Positions 1 to 6,475 are shown, numbered from the stretch's first letter. The stretch is 6,710 bases of DNA from Pseudodesulfovibrio sp. (GCA_022712815.1 JAFLJW010000178.1:1-6710), one strand, 5' to 3'. A program made the numbers and translations. Notes: generated by a model not told the origin, from the sequence alone.

Positions 1-1
1 C

Positions 2-487
2 AGACTGGAACAGTCCTATGACCAGAATGAGGCGGACCGCAAGGATCAGCTGGCCACATACAAACGCCGTCCCTTCTCGGATATCATGGCTGAATTGCGC
101 ATCAAGCCGGACACATTCATCGACATCATCACCAGAAACTGGTTTTCGCCGTACAAGGGCGACATGACCGAAAGTGAGACGACCCTGCGCCTGTACGAAG
201 ACGGGTTGGGCGAAGTTTCCGTGGGCTATGATTTTCAGGAAAGAATTGACGAATACAATCGGTCCCGCACCCGGCGGATGTCCATCGTCAGTCTTGGTGG
301 CGAGTGGGAGATCAACGAAACATTCACCCTCGGCGCCAAGTACCGTCACGATTTCGTCTCGGACAGGGATCTGGAGCGCACGGTCAGGCTTGACTGGGCC
401 GGGGACTGTTACACCCTGCATTTTGCCTTTACCCAGAAATCCAACGACAATCGTTTCGAGGTCGGGTTTGACCTGTTTAATTTTTAG
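2..487 (+). CDS. lptD: LPS-assembly protein LptD, C-terminal fragment (5' end outside window)
   Basis: This reading frame is open from the window edge to a TAG stop at 485-487, giving 161 residues of a longer protein. It alternates polar and hydrophobic residues in amphipathic beta-strands and ends in FDLFNF, an aromatic-terminated strand typical of the signal BamA reads in outer-membrane barrels. A lone Cys (fragment residue 136, in GDCYTLHF) lies just before the last two strands. That is where LptD proteins carry their conserved C-terminal Cys-Trp/Tyr, which is disulfide-bonded to the N-terminal domain in E. coli. LptD, with the lipoprotein LptE, inserts lipopolysaccharide into the outer leaflet. 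The methionine at position 86 is internal, since coding continues upstream of it to the edge. mutL follows after 44 nt. Another large barrel cannot be excluded from the C-terminus alone, because the N-terminal OstA/LptA-like domain is not visible. Confidence 0.72.
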   Translation, partial: RLEQSYDQNEADRKDQLATYKRRPFSDIMAELRIKPDTFIDIITRNWFSPYKGDMTESETTLRLYEDGLGEVSVGYDFQERIDEYNRSRTRRMSIVSLGGEWEINETFTLGAKYRHDFVSDRDLERTVRLDWAGDCYTLHFAFTQKSNDNRFEVGFDLFNF

Positions 488-502
488 TCCGGTTGCCCGG
501 AC
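487..502 (+). other. Small GC-rich hairpin at the lptD-mutL junction
   Basis: GTCCGG (487-492) and CCGGAC (497-502) form a perfect 6-bp stem with a TTGC tetraloop. The stem begins on the last base of the lptD stop codon. No T-run follows (the next bases are CTGACTCATT), so it does not look like a full intrinsic terminator. It could slow readthrough, mark a processing site or protect the 3' end. A chance hairpin is possible at this size. Confidence 0.4.
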
Positions 503-531
503 CTGACTCATTTATCTTAGAGAATATATTT

Positions 532-2352
532 ATGCTTGAAACTCATATCATACGTGTCCTTCCGGCAGGGCTCAAGAACCAGATCGCTGCCGGTGAGGTG
601 GTGGAGCGGCCTGCCAGCGTGGTCAAGGAGCTGGTGGAGAACAGTCTGGACGCGGGCGGCGGGCGTGTGGACGTGACCGTCGAGCGAGGCGGGCGCTCTC
701 GTATTGTGGTGCAGGACAATGGAGTCGGCATTGCCGCCGACCAGCTCAATCTGGCCGTCACCCGGCACGCCACCAGCAAGATTCAGAGTTTCGACGACCT
801 GTCAGCCATCAGTTCCTTTGGCTTTCGGGGCGAAGCATTGCCCAGCATCGCCTCGGTTTCGCGCTTTACCATGACATCTTGCGCCCAAGGCTCGGATGAG
901 GCTTCGTCCATCGAGATCCGGGCTGGCGAACTGTTTGCCGAAGGCCCGGCAGCTTTGGCTTCCGGCACCCGGGTCGAGGTCCGTGATCTTTTTGCCAATA
1001 CCCCGGCGCGGCTCAAGTTTCTCAAGACCGAGGCCACGGAAAACCGGAAATGCCAGGACACGCTCATGCGCATCAGTCTGGCCCATCTCAAATCCGGTTT
1101 TTCCCTGACCATGGGTGGACGCGAGGCGTTCAGGCTGCCGCCCGGTCAGGATTTGCCTGCCAGGATCAGGACCTTCTGGCCTCCGGCTGTCTGCGATGGA
1201 CTGAGGGGTTTTGACTACGAGCGCGACGGCTACCGCGTGCATGGCATGGCCGGTTCGCCTGCCACGGCTCAGGGGCGGGGAAATCGAATTTTGCTCTACG
1301 TCAATGGCCGTCCGGTGCAGGACAAGCTCATGCTCGGCGCGGTGCGTCAGGCGTACAAGGGGATGCTGATTTCCCGTGAATATCCGCAGATTGTCCTGTT
1401 TCTGGAAGTACCTACCGATGCCGTGGATGTGAACGTGCATCCGACCAAGCTGGAAGTCCGGTTCATCGAAGAGAGCCGCGTTTTTTCCATCATCCGGGGC
1501 GGCATCATGCAGGCGGTGTCGCAGATGGACGAAATCGAACCCATGGCTGGTGCTGGATTCGGCGGCCCTTCCGTGACAGGCGGAAGCCCGGTTTCATCCG
1601 GTGATTTCTCTTCCGGCAGTCCTGCCCGCCGCAGTCATCAGCCCGGAGCTTTGGCATCAGACCATGCCAAATTTTCATCCTATCGCGAATTCAAGGCCGA
1701 GTATAATCCTCCGAAAGATATGGACCTGCCCATCTCTCCGGTTTTTATGGAGAATAGAGGCATGGACGCCCCGCCTCCTGACGCGACCGAGAGTGTTCCG
1801 CTGGCCGGGACCGGGTATACCTATCTCGGTCAGGTTTCAGATACCTATCTGGTGCTTCGAGAAGGCAAGTCGCTGGTCCTCGTGGACCAGCACGCCGCCC
1901 ACGAGCGGGTCTTGCTTGCCGCCATGCGCGAGCAGCGGACCAAGGGGGATTCCCAGCCGCTTGGTCTGCCCATAGAAGTCCCGCTTCATTCAAGCGAAGT
2001 CGAGATATTGCAGGGCCTTCGGGACGATCTCAGGGGCATGGGCTTCATTCTTGAAATGGACGGCCCGGCCAAGGTTTTGATCCGTGGAATCCCCCCGACT
2101 CTGGATACCGGGAAGGCAAAAGAATATCTCGTTGACGCGCTGGCGGAAAAGGCAAAAAATCTGGACGACCTGTGGATTCTGATGTCCTGCAAGACGGCCA
2201 TCAAAGCGAATCAGCCCCTGGCAGTGGACGAAGCTCTGGCCCTTCTGGATGTCTGGCTCAAGACGCCGGAACGCGACTATTGCCCCCACGGCAGGCCTGT
2301 TGTCGTCCGCTGGAATCCATCTGATCTGGAAAAGCTCTTTAAACGAAAATAG
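532..2352 (+). CDS. mutL: DNA mismatch repair protein MutL (endonuclease type)
   Basis: MutL of 606 residues, the ATPase that couples MutS mismatch recognition to strand incision in the cytoplasm. The N-terminal GHKL ATPase shows IAAGEVVERPASVVKELVEN (catalytic Glu33, Mg-binding Asn37), DNGVGI at 62-67, TRHATSKI at 77-84 and GFRGEAL at 97-103. The S5-like domain ends in VNVHPTKLEVRF with the ATP-contacting Lys306. A Gly/Ser/Pro-rich linker (about 340-425) leads to the dimerisation/nuclease domain: DQHAAHE (452-458), SCKTAIK (552-558), CPHGRP (584-589) and terminal FKR (603-605). These mark the metal-dependent nickase class used by bacteria without MutH. The last Glu of the DQHA(X)2E(X)4E motif is Ala463 here. 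ATG 532 was chosen because it gives the usual MutL N-terminus and has AGAGA 8 nt upstream. An in-frame TTG at 493 lies in a hairpin loop and would add 13 non-family residues. alr starts 6 nt after the stop. Confidence 0.97.
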   Translation: MLETHIIRVLPAGLKNQIAAGEVVERPASVVKELVENSLDAGGGRVDVTVERGGRSRIVVQDNGVGIAADQLNLAVTRHATSKIQSFDDLSAISSFGFRGEALPSIASVSRFTMTSCAQGSDEASSIEIRAGELFAEGPAALASGTRVEVRDLFANTPARLKFLKTEATENRKCQDTLMRISLAHLKSGFSLTMGGREAFRLPPGQDLPARIRTFWPPAVCDGLRGFDYERDGYRVHGMAGSPATAQGRGNRILLYVNGRPVQDKLMLGAVRQAYKGMLISREYPQIVLFLEVPTDAVDVNVHPTKLEVRFIEESRVFSIIRGGIMQAVSQMDEIEPMAGAGFGGPSVTGGSPVSSGDFSSGSPARRSHQPGALASDHAKFSSYREFKAEYNPPKDMDLPISPVFMENRGMDAPPPDATESVPLAGTGYTYLGQVSDTYLVLREGKSLVLVDQHAAHERVLLAAMREQRTKGDSQPLGLPIEVPLHSSEVEILQGLRDDLRGMGFILEMDGPAKVLIRGIPPTLDTGKAKEYLVDALAEKAKNLDDLWILMSCKTAIKANQPLAVDEALALLDVWLKTPERDYCPHGRPVVVRWNPSDLEKLFKRK

Positions 2353-2358
2353 TATATA

Positions 2359-3486
2359 ATGACAATCGATTACAATAAACTGAAAGTCCGTATCAATCTG
2401 GACAACCTGCGCCACAACTACCAAACATTCAAGGGGCTGTGCGACCGCGTTATTCCGGTCATCAAGTCCGATGCCTATGGTCACGGTCTGGCCGAAGTCA
2501 GCCGCGCCCTTGAGTCTGAAGACATGGATACTTTTGGTGTCGGTTTTGTGCACGAGGCCGTGAAGCTGCGCCGGTTTGGTTGTACCAAACGCATTCTCGC
2601 CCTGTTGGGACCGGTGGACGATGGCGATATTCAGGCTCTCTGGGAGCATGATCTCCTCGCGGTTATTTCACACATGGCTCAGTTGCGCCAAGTGGCTGAA
2701 GTCGCCGAAAAAAACGGCCCACTGAACATCTGTCTCAAGTTCGACACCGGCATGAGGCGGCTCGGATTTAGATCTGAAGATATCCCGGAAGTCGTCGCTG
2801 TCCTGAAGCAATCGAAGCTCACGCCTGTCATGGCGAGTTCGCACCTTGCGTCTGCCGATGTCCCTGAGCACGAGGCGAATGTGGAAGCGCAGGCAGCCAT
2901 ATTTCAGGAGATGCTCGATCTTCTCAAGGAGGCCGGATATGATGTCGAGGCCAATCTCGCCAATTCTGCCGGGTCCCTCGCCTTTGAGCTGTGCCGCATG
3001 GACAGCCTGCGTCTGGGCATTGCCATGTATGGCGGCAATCCGTTCCACGGCACCCAGAGAGAGGAACTTGGCCGGGAACTGAAGCCGGCCATGGAAGTAT
3101 CGGCCCCGGTGCTTCAGGTTCATTCCCTGAAAAAGGGCGAGAGCATCAGCTATGGCTGGACGTATACAGCCGAGAGCGATCTGGAGGTGGCCATCATTGG
3201 AGTGGGGTATGCCGACAATTTCAGCCGCTCCATGTCCAATGTGGGCCAGATGAATATCAAGGGGTATCGGGTTCCCATTCGTGGTCGTGTCTGCATGCAG
3301 ATGACCGCGGTTGACGTAACCGAACTTATGGGCGAAGGATTGGGCGTTGTTCCGGGAGATGAGGCGTTCCTGCTGGGTGGTCCCGGCCCGGGAACCATCA
3401 CGCCGGAGGATTTGGCCGGATGGTGGGGCACCATCTCATACGAAGTTTTTTGCCTGCTGGGCATGAACCAGCGCGAATATATCTGA
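2359..3486 (+). CDS. alr: Alanine racemase (PLP-dependent)
   Basis: A 375-residue protein of normal family length that interconverts L- and D-alanine in the cytoplasm, supplying D-Ala for peptidoglycan. The TIM-barrel domain carries the PLP lysine Lys36 in VIKSDAYGHG, Lys127 in LKFDTGMRRLG (the position of the carbamylated lysine in the Geobacillus enzyme), Arg134, His162, Ser203 and Arg218 (LRLGIAMYGG), which faces the PLP ring nitrogen. The C-terminal beta domain carries the second catalytic base Tyr265 (SYGWTY), GYAD at 283-286 and the ISYE motif with Tyr361. The usual GRVCMD motif reads GRVCMQ (Gln314). ATG 2359 follows the mutL stop by 6 nt with no clear Shine-Dalgarno, which suggests translational coupling. 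A small acidic-protein gene follows after 21 nt. Only the catabolic or biosynthetic role within the cell is left open. Confidence 0.96.
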   Translation: MTIDYNKLKVRINLDNLRHNYQTFKGLCDRVIPVIKSDAYGHGLAEVSRALESEDMDTFGVGFVHEAVKLRRFGCTKRILALLGPVDDGDIQALWEHDLLAVISHMAQLRQVAEVAEKNGPLNICLKFDTGMRRLGFRSEDIPEVVAVLKQSKLTPVMASSHLASADVPEHEANVEAQAAIFQEMLDLLKEAGYDVEANLANSAGSLAFELCRMDSLRLGIAMYGGNPFHGTQREELGRELKPAMEVSAPVLQVHSLKKGESISYGWTYTAESDLEVAIIGVGYADNFSRSMSNVGQMNIKGYRVPIRGRVCMQMTAVDVTELMGEGLGVVPGDEAFLLGGPGPGTITPEDLAGWWGTISYEVFCLLGMNQREYI

Positions 3487-3495
3487 TATTATTTC

Positions 3496-3501
3496 AAGGA
3501 G
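3496..3501 (+). promoter_or_regulatory. Strong Shine-Dalgarno of the 79-aa gene
   Basis: AAGGAG, 6 nt before ATG 3508. It is the best ribosome-binding site in the plus-strand gene run and is the main support for this small ORF being a gene. Confidence 0.75.
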
Positions 3502-3507
3502 TATACT

Positions 3508-3747
3508 ATGTCTGAACCTGAAGCCGGACCCGGAGTTGGAAAAGATGAATGGGTCGTTGCCGAGAGTTATCCTGTTGAAGACATGAGAGCCGAAGGCGTC
3601 ACCCCTCAGTGGCTTGAAGGCAAGTGGCTGAACGTGGCTGAAGACATGGCCCTCATCCCGGAAAACAATGTCCGCGTGATCGAGGAAGACGGTGTTGTCC
3701 GTGTCGAGGTCTCAATGTATCTCATGGAGTGCATGCGCGGCTTCTAG
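3508..3747 (+). CDS. Small acidic protein of unknown function (79 aa)
   Basis: I do not recognise this protein. It is 79 residues, strongly acidic (roughly 17 Asp/Glu against 6 Lys/Arg), with no signal peptide, transmembrane segment or metal-binding cysteine pair. Its single Cys is near the C-terminus in MECMRGF. Tryptophans cluster in the middle (QWLEGKWLNVAEDM), and a hydrophobic/acidic alternation (NNVRVIEEDGVVRVEVSMYL) suggests a short beta-hairpin followed by a turn to the C-terminus. It looks like a compact cytoplasmic fold. A strong AAGGAG (3496-3501) sits 6 nt before ATG 3508, better than the ribosome site of alr or mutL, so it is probably expressed well. It lies 21 nt after alr and is likely the last gene of the mutL-alr unit. 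It being a real gene is supported by the ribosome site and spacing; the function is not inferable. Confidence 0.75.
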   Translation: MSEPEAGPGVGKDEWVVAESYPVEDMRAEGVTPQWLEGKWLNVAEDMALIPENNVRVIEEDGVVRVEVSMYLMECMRGF

Positions 3748-3974
3748 CAAGGCGGTTCGACCAGTATACACCTATTCCGTTTGGCAAGTTTTCAAATGAT
3801 TGCGTTGTCAGGAGAAAATGACTTTTGACGTAGCCATGGTCACGCCTGCGATTCATTTTCACCTTCTGCTTTGCCCTTTAAAAAAGCTTACTCAAACTCG
3901 TGACGGTGTCGAATCGTAGACATGTTTTGGCCAGAGAACTCTGTAGAATATACTTTCTGTGATGGGATATGGAG

Positions 3975-4014
3975 AAAGGGGTGACACGTTTGGCGTGTCA
4001 CCCCTTTTATTTTT
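3975..4014 (+). terminator. Strong intrinsic terminator between convergent genes, probably bidirectional
   Basis: GGGGTGACACG (3978-3988) pairs perfectly with CGTGTCACCCC (3994-4004) around a 5-nt loop, TTTGG. AAA (3975-3977) and TTT (4005-4007) extend the stem. On the plus strand it is followed by TTTTATTTTT, an excellent U-tract, ending transcripts from the mutL-alr side. On the minus strand the same hairpin begins 8-9 nt after the MCP stop codon, preceded by an A-run and followed by TTTCTCC. It can therefore also end the MCP transcript, with a weaker U-tract. Confidence 0.93.
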
Positions 4015-5668
4015 AGAATCGTTCAAAGTCCTCATCAGGCAGTGCTTCCATGTCGAGTGCGGCCCCTGAGCTTTCTGCCGCTGGTGCAGCCTGAGGCAGT
4101 GGGCGTTGGGCAACTGTCCGCCGGGCGACAGTCACCGAAGCCGTTTGCCCGTTGCCAACGTTGAAGTAGGACATTGACTCCTTCAATTGTGACGCCTGAG
4201 CACTCATCTGTTCCGCGCTTGAGGCGGTTTCTTCGGATACCGAGGCGTTTTGTTGTACCACGTCACCCAGTTCCTGTATGGCTTTGTTGACTTGCTCGGC
4301 TCCGGTATCCTGCTCCTGGCTGGCCACTGCGATTTCCTGAACCAATTCGGCTGTTCGCTGGATATCCGGGACCATTTTGGTGAGCATCTCACCAGCTTTT
4401 TCAGCCACCTCAACGGATGAGGATGACAGTTCGCTGATTTCGCCTGCTGCCGCACCGCTTCGTTCGGCCAGCTTGCGTACCTCTGAGGCTACAACGGCAA
4501 AGCCTTTGCCGTGCTCGCCTGCGCGTGCGGCTTCAATGGCTGCGTTCAGGGCCAGCAGGTTGGTTTGCCTTGCGATTTCCTCGATGATGGAAATCTTTTC
4601 GGCGATTTGTTTCATGGCTCCAACGGTCTGGGAAACGGCCTTGCCTCCTTCCTCCGCATCCATCGCCACAGAGTTGGCAATTTTTTCTGTCTCACCTGCA
4701 TTCTCCGCGTTTTGGCGAATGTTGGCGGCCATTTCTTCCATGGAGGAAGATATCTCCTCGACTCCGGCAGCCTGTTGGGTTGATCCCTGAGCCAGGGTTT
4801 GGGCTGAAGAAGAGAGCTCCGCAGATCCTGATGAGACATTTGATGAAGCCTGCTGCACCTCAGTGACAACGTTTCGCAGTCGATGCACCATGTCGTTGAG
4901 CGCAGCACCGAGGATGCCGATTTCATCTTTCTGATCGACTTCAAGATTTTTGGTCATGTTGCCGTTTGCCATGTCGCGAGCAAACTTCACACCAAGCTGC
5001 ACCGGGCCGATAATAGTCCGTGCGATGAGGTAAGTCATCACTCCGCCTATAAGCATGCCCAGTCCGATGGCCAGGGCAATAATCCAGATGGTGCGCTCAT
5101 ATATCGCTGTGGCTTTTTCGTTGGCTTTGGTAGCCAGATCAAGGTTGATATTTGTCAACTTGTCAATGTTATCGCGCATGCTTTCAAACTTGTCTGCTGC
5201 ACCCGAAAGTGTCAGGTCAAGCGCCAGTCGGCGACCGGCGCGAGAATCTTCCAGACGGGCATTGACTACTTGCCGCGAGATGGGTTCCCACGCTTTGAGT
5301 GCGGCTTCAAACTTCGGGATAATTTTCTTTTCTTCGGGTTCGATTGCCAGTGCGGCATATTTGCCAAACCGTTCTTTTACCTGCTGGAGGTTTTCATTGT
5401 AATCATCCAACAATCCTTTGAATGTCTCGGATTTGACGTCGGCAAAGATCATTGAGCGTTCGGCAACCAGAAGTTGTTGGAGGTCTCGATCTGCTTCGAC
5501 GAGATAATCGATGCTGGGCAGATGTACATTGAAGATGGTCTGCAATTCTTCATTGATGGAGCGTGCTCCGAGGATGCCTGCGATGCCGGTCAGGCTGAGC
5601 AGTAACGCAAGCAGGCCGAAGATTTGCAAGAGCTTGGTGCCGATTTTGAAGTCACGAAGGCGTATCAT
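4013..5668 (-). CDS. Methyl-accepting chemotaxis protein with four-helix-type periplasmic domain and HAMP
   Basis: A 551-residue inner-membrane chemoreceptor that signals through CheA/CheW. TM1 is about 12-35. The periplasmic sensor region (36-193) is all-helical and matches the 4HB_MCP style (paired helices, ERSMIFADVKSETF near 70-83). TM2 is about 194-216, and HAMP about 217-270 (RTIIGPV, then DEIGILGAALNDMV). The signalling hairpin peaks at EEIARQTNLLALNAAIEAAR (363-382), followed by GEHGKGFAVVASEVRKLAERS, the most conserved stretch of the family. Glu/Gln-rich helices on both sides provide methylation sites. A flexible Ala/Pro/Gln tail ends in DFERF, positioned like the E. coli NWETF tether. 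ATG 5668 was chosen over one at 5707 because GGGGGAGG lies just before it and MIRLRDFKIGTK is a typical receptor N-terminus. It is 63 nt downstream of a secreted PDC-type sensor on the same strand. The ligand is unknown. Confidence 0.95.
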   Translation of the reverse strand: MIRLRDFKIGTKLLQIFGLLALLLSLTGIAGILGARSINEELQTIFNVHLPSIDYLVEADRDLQQLLVAERSMIFADVKSETFKGLLDDYNENLQQVKERFGKYAALAIEPEEKKIIPKFEAALKAWEPISRQVVNARLEDSRAGRRLALDLTLSGAADKFESMRDNIDKLTNINLDLATKANEKATAIYERTIWIIALAIGLGMLIGGVMTYLIARTIIGPVQLGVKFARDMANGNMTKNLEVDQKDEIGILGAALNDMVHRLRNVVTEVQQASSNVSSGSAELSSSAQTLAQGSTQQAAGVEEISSSMEEMAANIRQNAENAGETEKIANSVAMDAEEGGKAVSQTVGAMKQIAEKISIIEEIARQTNLLALNAAIEAARAGEHGKGFAVVASEVRKLAERSGAAAGEISELSSSSVEVAEKAGEMLTKMVPDIQRTAELVQEIAVASQEQDTGAEQVNKAIQELGDVVQQNASVSEETASSAEQMSAQASQLKESMSYFNVGNGQTASVTVARRTVAQRPLPQAAPAAESSGAALDMEALPDEDFERF

Positions 5669-5671
5669 TAT

Positions 5672-5680
5672 TCCTCCCCC
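5672..5680 (-). promoter_or_regulatory. Ribosome-binding site that fixes the MCP start
   Basis: On the minus strand GGGGGAGGA precedes ATG 5668 with AATA between GG and ATG. The alternative ATG at 5707 has no comparable site, and its extra 13 residues (MIHTISAITGGGI) read through this purine-rich stretch, as expected for untranslated leader. Confidence 0.7.
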
Positions 5681-5689
5681 TGTGATGGC

Positions 5690-5727
5690 ACTGATCGTGT
5701 GAATCACAAGTCGTTTACACAGTCAGT
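5690..5727 (-). repeat. Imperfect inverted repeat in the sensor-MCP intergenic gap
   Basis: Plus-strand ACTGATCGTGT (5690-5700) and ACACAGTCAGT (5717-5727) pair as an 11-position stem with one A/C mismatch and one G-T wobble, around a 16-nt loop. The loop side overlaps a small perfect dyad TGTGA-A-TCACA (5698-5708). In the minus-strand transcript the hairpin sits 4 nt after the sensor stop codon and about 10 nt before the MCP ribosome site. No U-tract follows, so it is not a standard terminator. It could be a processing or stability hairpin or an operator. Confidence 0.45.
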
Positions 5728-5731
5728 ATAA

Positions 5732-6289
5732 TTATATTTTATCAACATCGATGCCAAAGGTGACAGCGCCGATGGCCTTGTCTCCGTCCATGACCGGTAC
5801 GGAAACCTGAACCAGATAGGACTGGGTGGAACCGTCGAATTCGACTTCATCGACAAAGACCGCACCCTTGCCGTCCGCAAAGGATTCCTTGAATTTTGCT
5901 TCATCGCCCTGCCAGTAGTCAGAGGTCTTGTCGGTCATGCCGACATTGGCACCCTGATTGTCCATGACGAAGATTTCAGCGTAGTACTCCTCATTTGCCT
6001 GGATGGCCTTGAGGTGCTTGCCCAGGGGGGAGTCCATCAATGCGGCCATGTAATCGACCACACCTGCCTGAGCTTTCCATTTTTCGTCCATGGACTGAAT
6101 GTCAGCCAGACTTTTGCCTTCAGCGTTCTGTGCTTTTACCGCGGCGATGATTACCGGGTCCGAACCGATTGCGGCCAAAGCGGAATCAGCCAGATCGTAG
6201 ACCTCTTGCGGAGCTTTTTCAGCGTGCACGGTGCCGATGAACAGGGCCAGGATAAACAGGATACACGCGATGAGTTTTGTCCTTTTCAT
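5732..6289 (-). CDS. Secreted stand-alone PDC/Cache-like sensor domain protein
   Basis: A 185-residue protein. Residues 1-23 form a clear Sec signal peptide (MKRTK, then LIACILFILALFIGT), cut after VHA. After a helical region (24-100, QEVYDLADSALAAIGSDPVI) comes a PAS-like extracellular core: YYAEIFVMDNQGANVGMTDK (102-121), TSDYWQGDEAKF, an acidic FVDEVEFDG strand and SYLVQVSVPVMDGDKAIGAVTFGIDVDKI to the end. Paired strands with MDNQG and PVMDGDKAIGAV are the signature of PDC/Cache sensor domains, normally the periplasmic part of chemoreceptors and kinases. Here it has no membrane anchor or signalling output, so it should act as a free periplasmic protein. ATG 6289 is preceded by GGAAG 6 nt upstream. 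The MCP gene follows after 63 nt, so a partner role in ligand presentation is a reasonable inference. The ligand cannot be read from sequence. Confidence 0.82.
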   Translation of the reverse strand: MKRTKLIACILFILALFIGTVHAEKAPQEVYDLADSALAAIGSDPVIIAAVKAQNAEGKSLADIQSMDEKWKAQAGVVDYMAALMDSPLGKHLKAIQANEEYYAEIFVMDNQGANVGMTDKTSDYWQGDEAKFKESFADGKGAVFVDEVEFDGSTQSYLVQVSVPVMDGDKAIGAVTFGIDVDKI

Positions 6290-6360
6290 GGATTTCTTCC
6301 CCTTCCAATATTAAAAGTGGCAATTTGTATGCCATGTTACACAAGTATGGGATTTATGCT

Positions 6361-6366
6361 ATTATA
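6361..6366 (-). promoter_or_regulatory. Candidate -10 element for the sensor-MCP transcript
   Basis: The minus strand reads TATAAT at 6366-6361, a perfect -10 box about 72 nt upstream of the sensor start codon. At 16-17 nt spacing the upstream hexamer is TTCTGT or ATTCTG, a poor -35, so either an activator helps or the match is chance in AT-rich DNA. Confidence 0.3.
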
Positions 6367-6454
6367 TTGTGACAGTTGTGGAACAGAATTGAGTCCTTCT
6401 TTTTTTCGGGAAAGCTAATAAAGATCTACTGTTAGGAGAGGGGGAGGCAGTGGG

Positions 6455-6475
6455 CATAATTATAATTGATATAAT
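6455..6475 (+). promoter_or_regulatory. AT-rich cluster of -10-like elements upstream of the P460-like gene
   Basis: CATAAT (6455-6460), TATAAT (6461-6466) and TATAAT (6470-6475) follow one another on the plus strand, within a perfect AATTATAATT palindrome (6458-6467) and beyond. No -35 hexamer is seen at 16-18 nt from any of them, where the DNA is purine-rich instead. It is a likely promoter area for the gene starting at 6537, without a defined start site. Confidence 0.28.

Noticed and set aside
493..531. TTG start extending MutL by 13 residues
   Set aside because: The extension (MPGPDSFILENIF) has no family support and its start lies in a hairpin loop without a ribosome site. ATG 532 gives the standard MutL N-terminus.
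802..1440. Long minus-strand open frame inside mutL
   Set aside because: It is a shadow of the strongly conserved MutL frame, with low-complexity Arg/Gly-rich translation and no family motifs.
2352..2364. TATATAAT before alr as a promoter -10
   Set aside because: It spans the mutL stop and alr start with no suitable -35, and a transcript starting there would lack the alr start codon.
4883..5455. 190-codon plus-strand open frame inside the MCP gene
   Set aside because: It is antisense to the receptor's sensor and HAMP coding sequence, with Cys/Phe/His-rich translation and no ribosome site. The MCP on the other strand is unambiguous.
5669..5707. Upstream ATG for the MCP at 5707
   Set aside because: The added residues read through the purine-rich ribosome-binding site of ATG 5668, and no site precedes 5707.
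5698..5708. TGTGA-TCACA as a CRP site
   Set aside because: The half-sites are separated by 1 nt instead of 6. It is only a small dyad, mentioned with the larger hairpin.
6367..6384. TTGTGA-N6 site of the CRP/HcpR type in the divergent region
   Set aside because: The second half reads TGGAAC instead of TCACAA, matching at only 2 of 6 positions.
6347..6418. Short frame with YCDSCGTEL, resembling half of a zinc ribbon
   Set aside because: Only 23 codons, with a single Cys pair and no ribosome site, overlapping the candidate -10 of the opposite strand. Chance is the simpler explanation.
6396..6418. T-run with TTTCGGGAAAG as a terminator
   Set aside because: The stem would be 4 bp with a 2-nt loop, and the T-run precedes rather than follows it.
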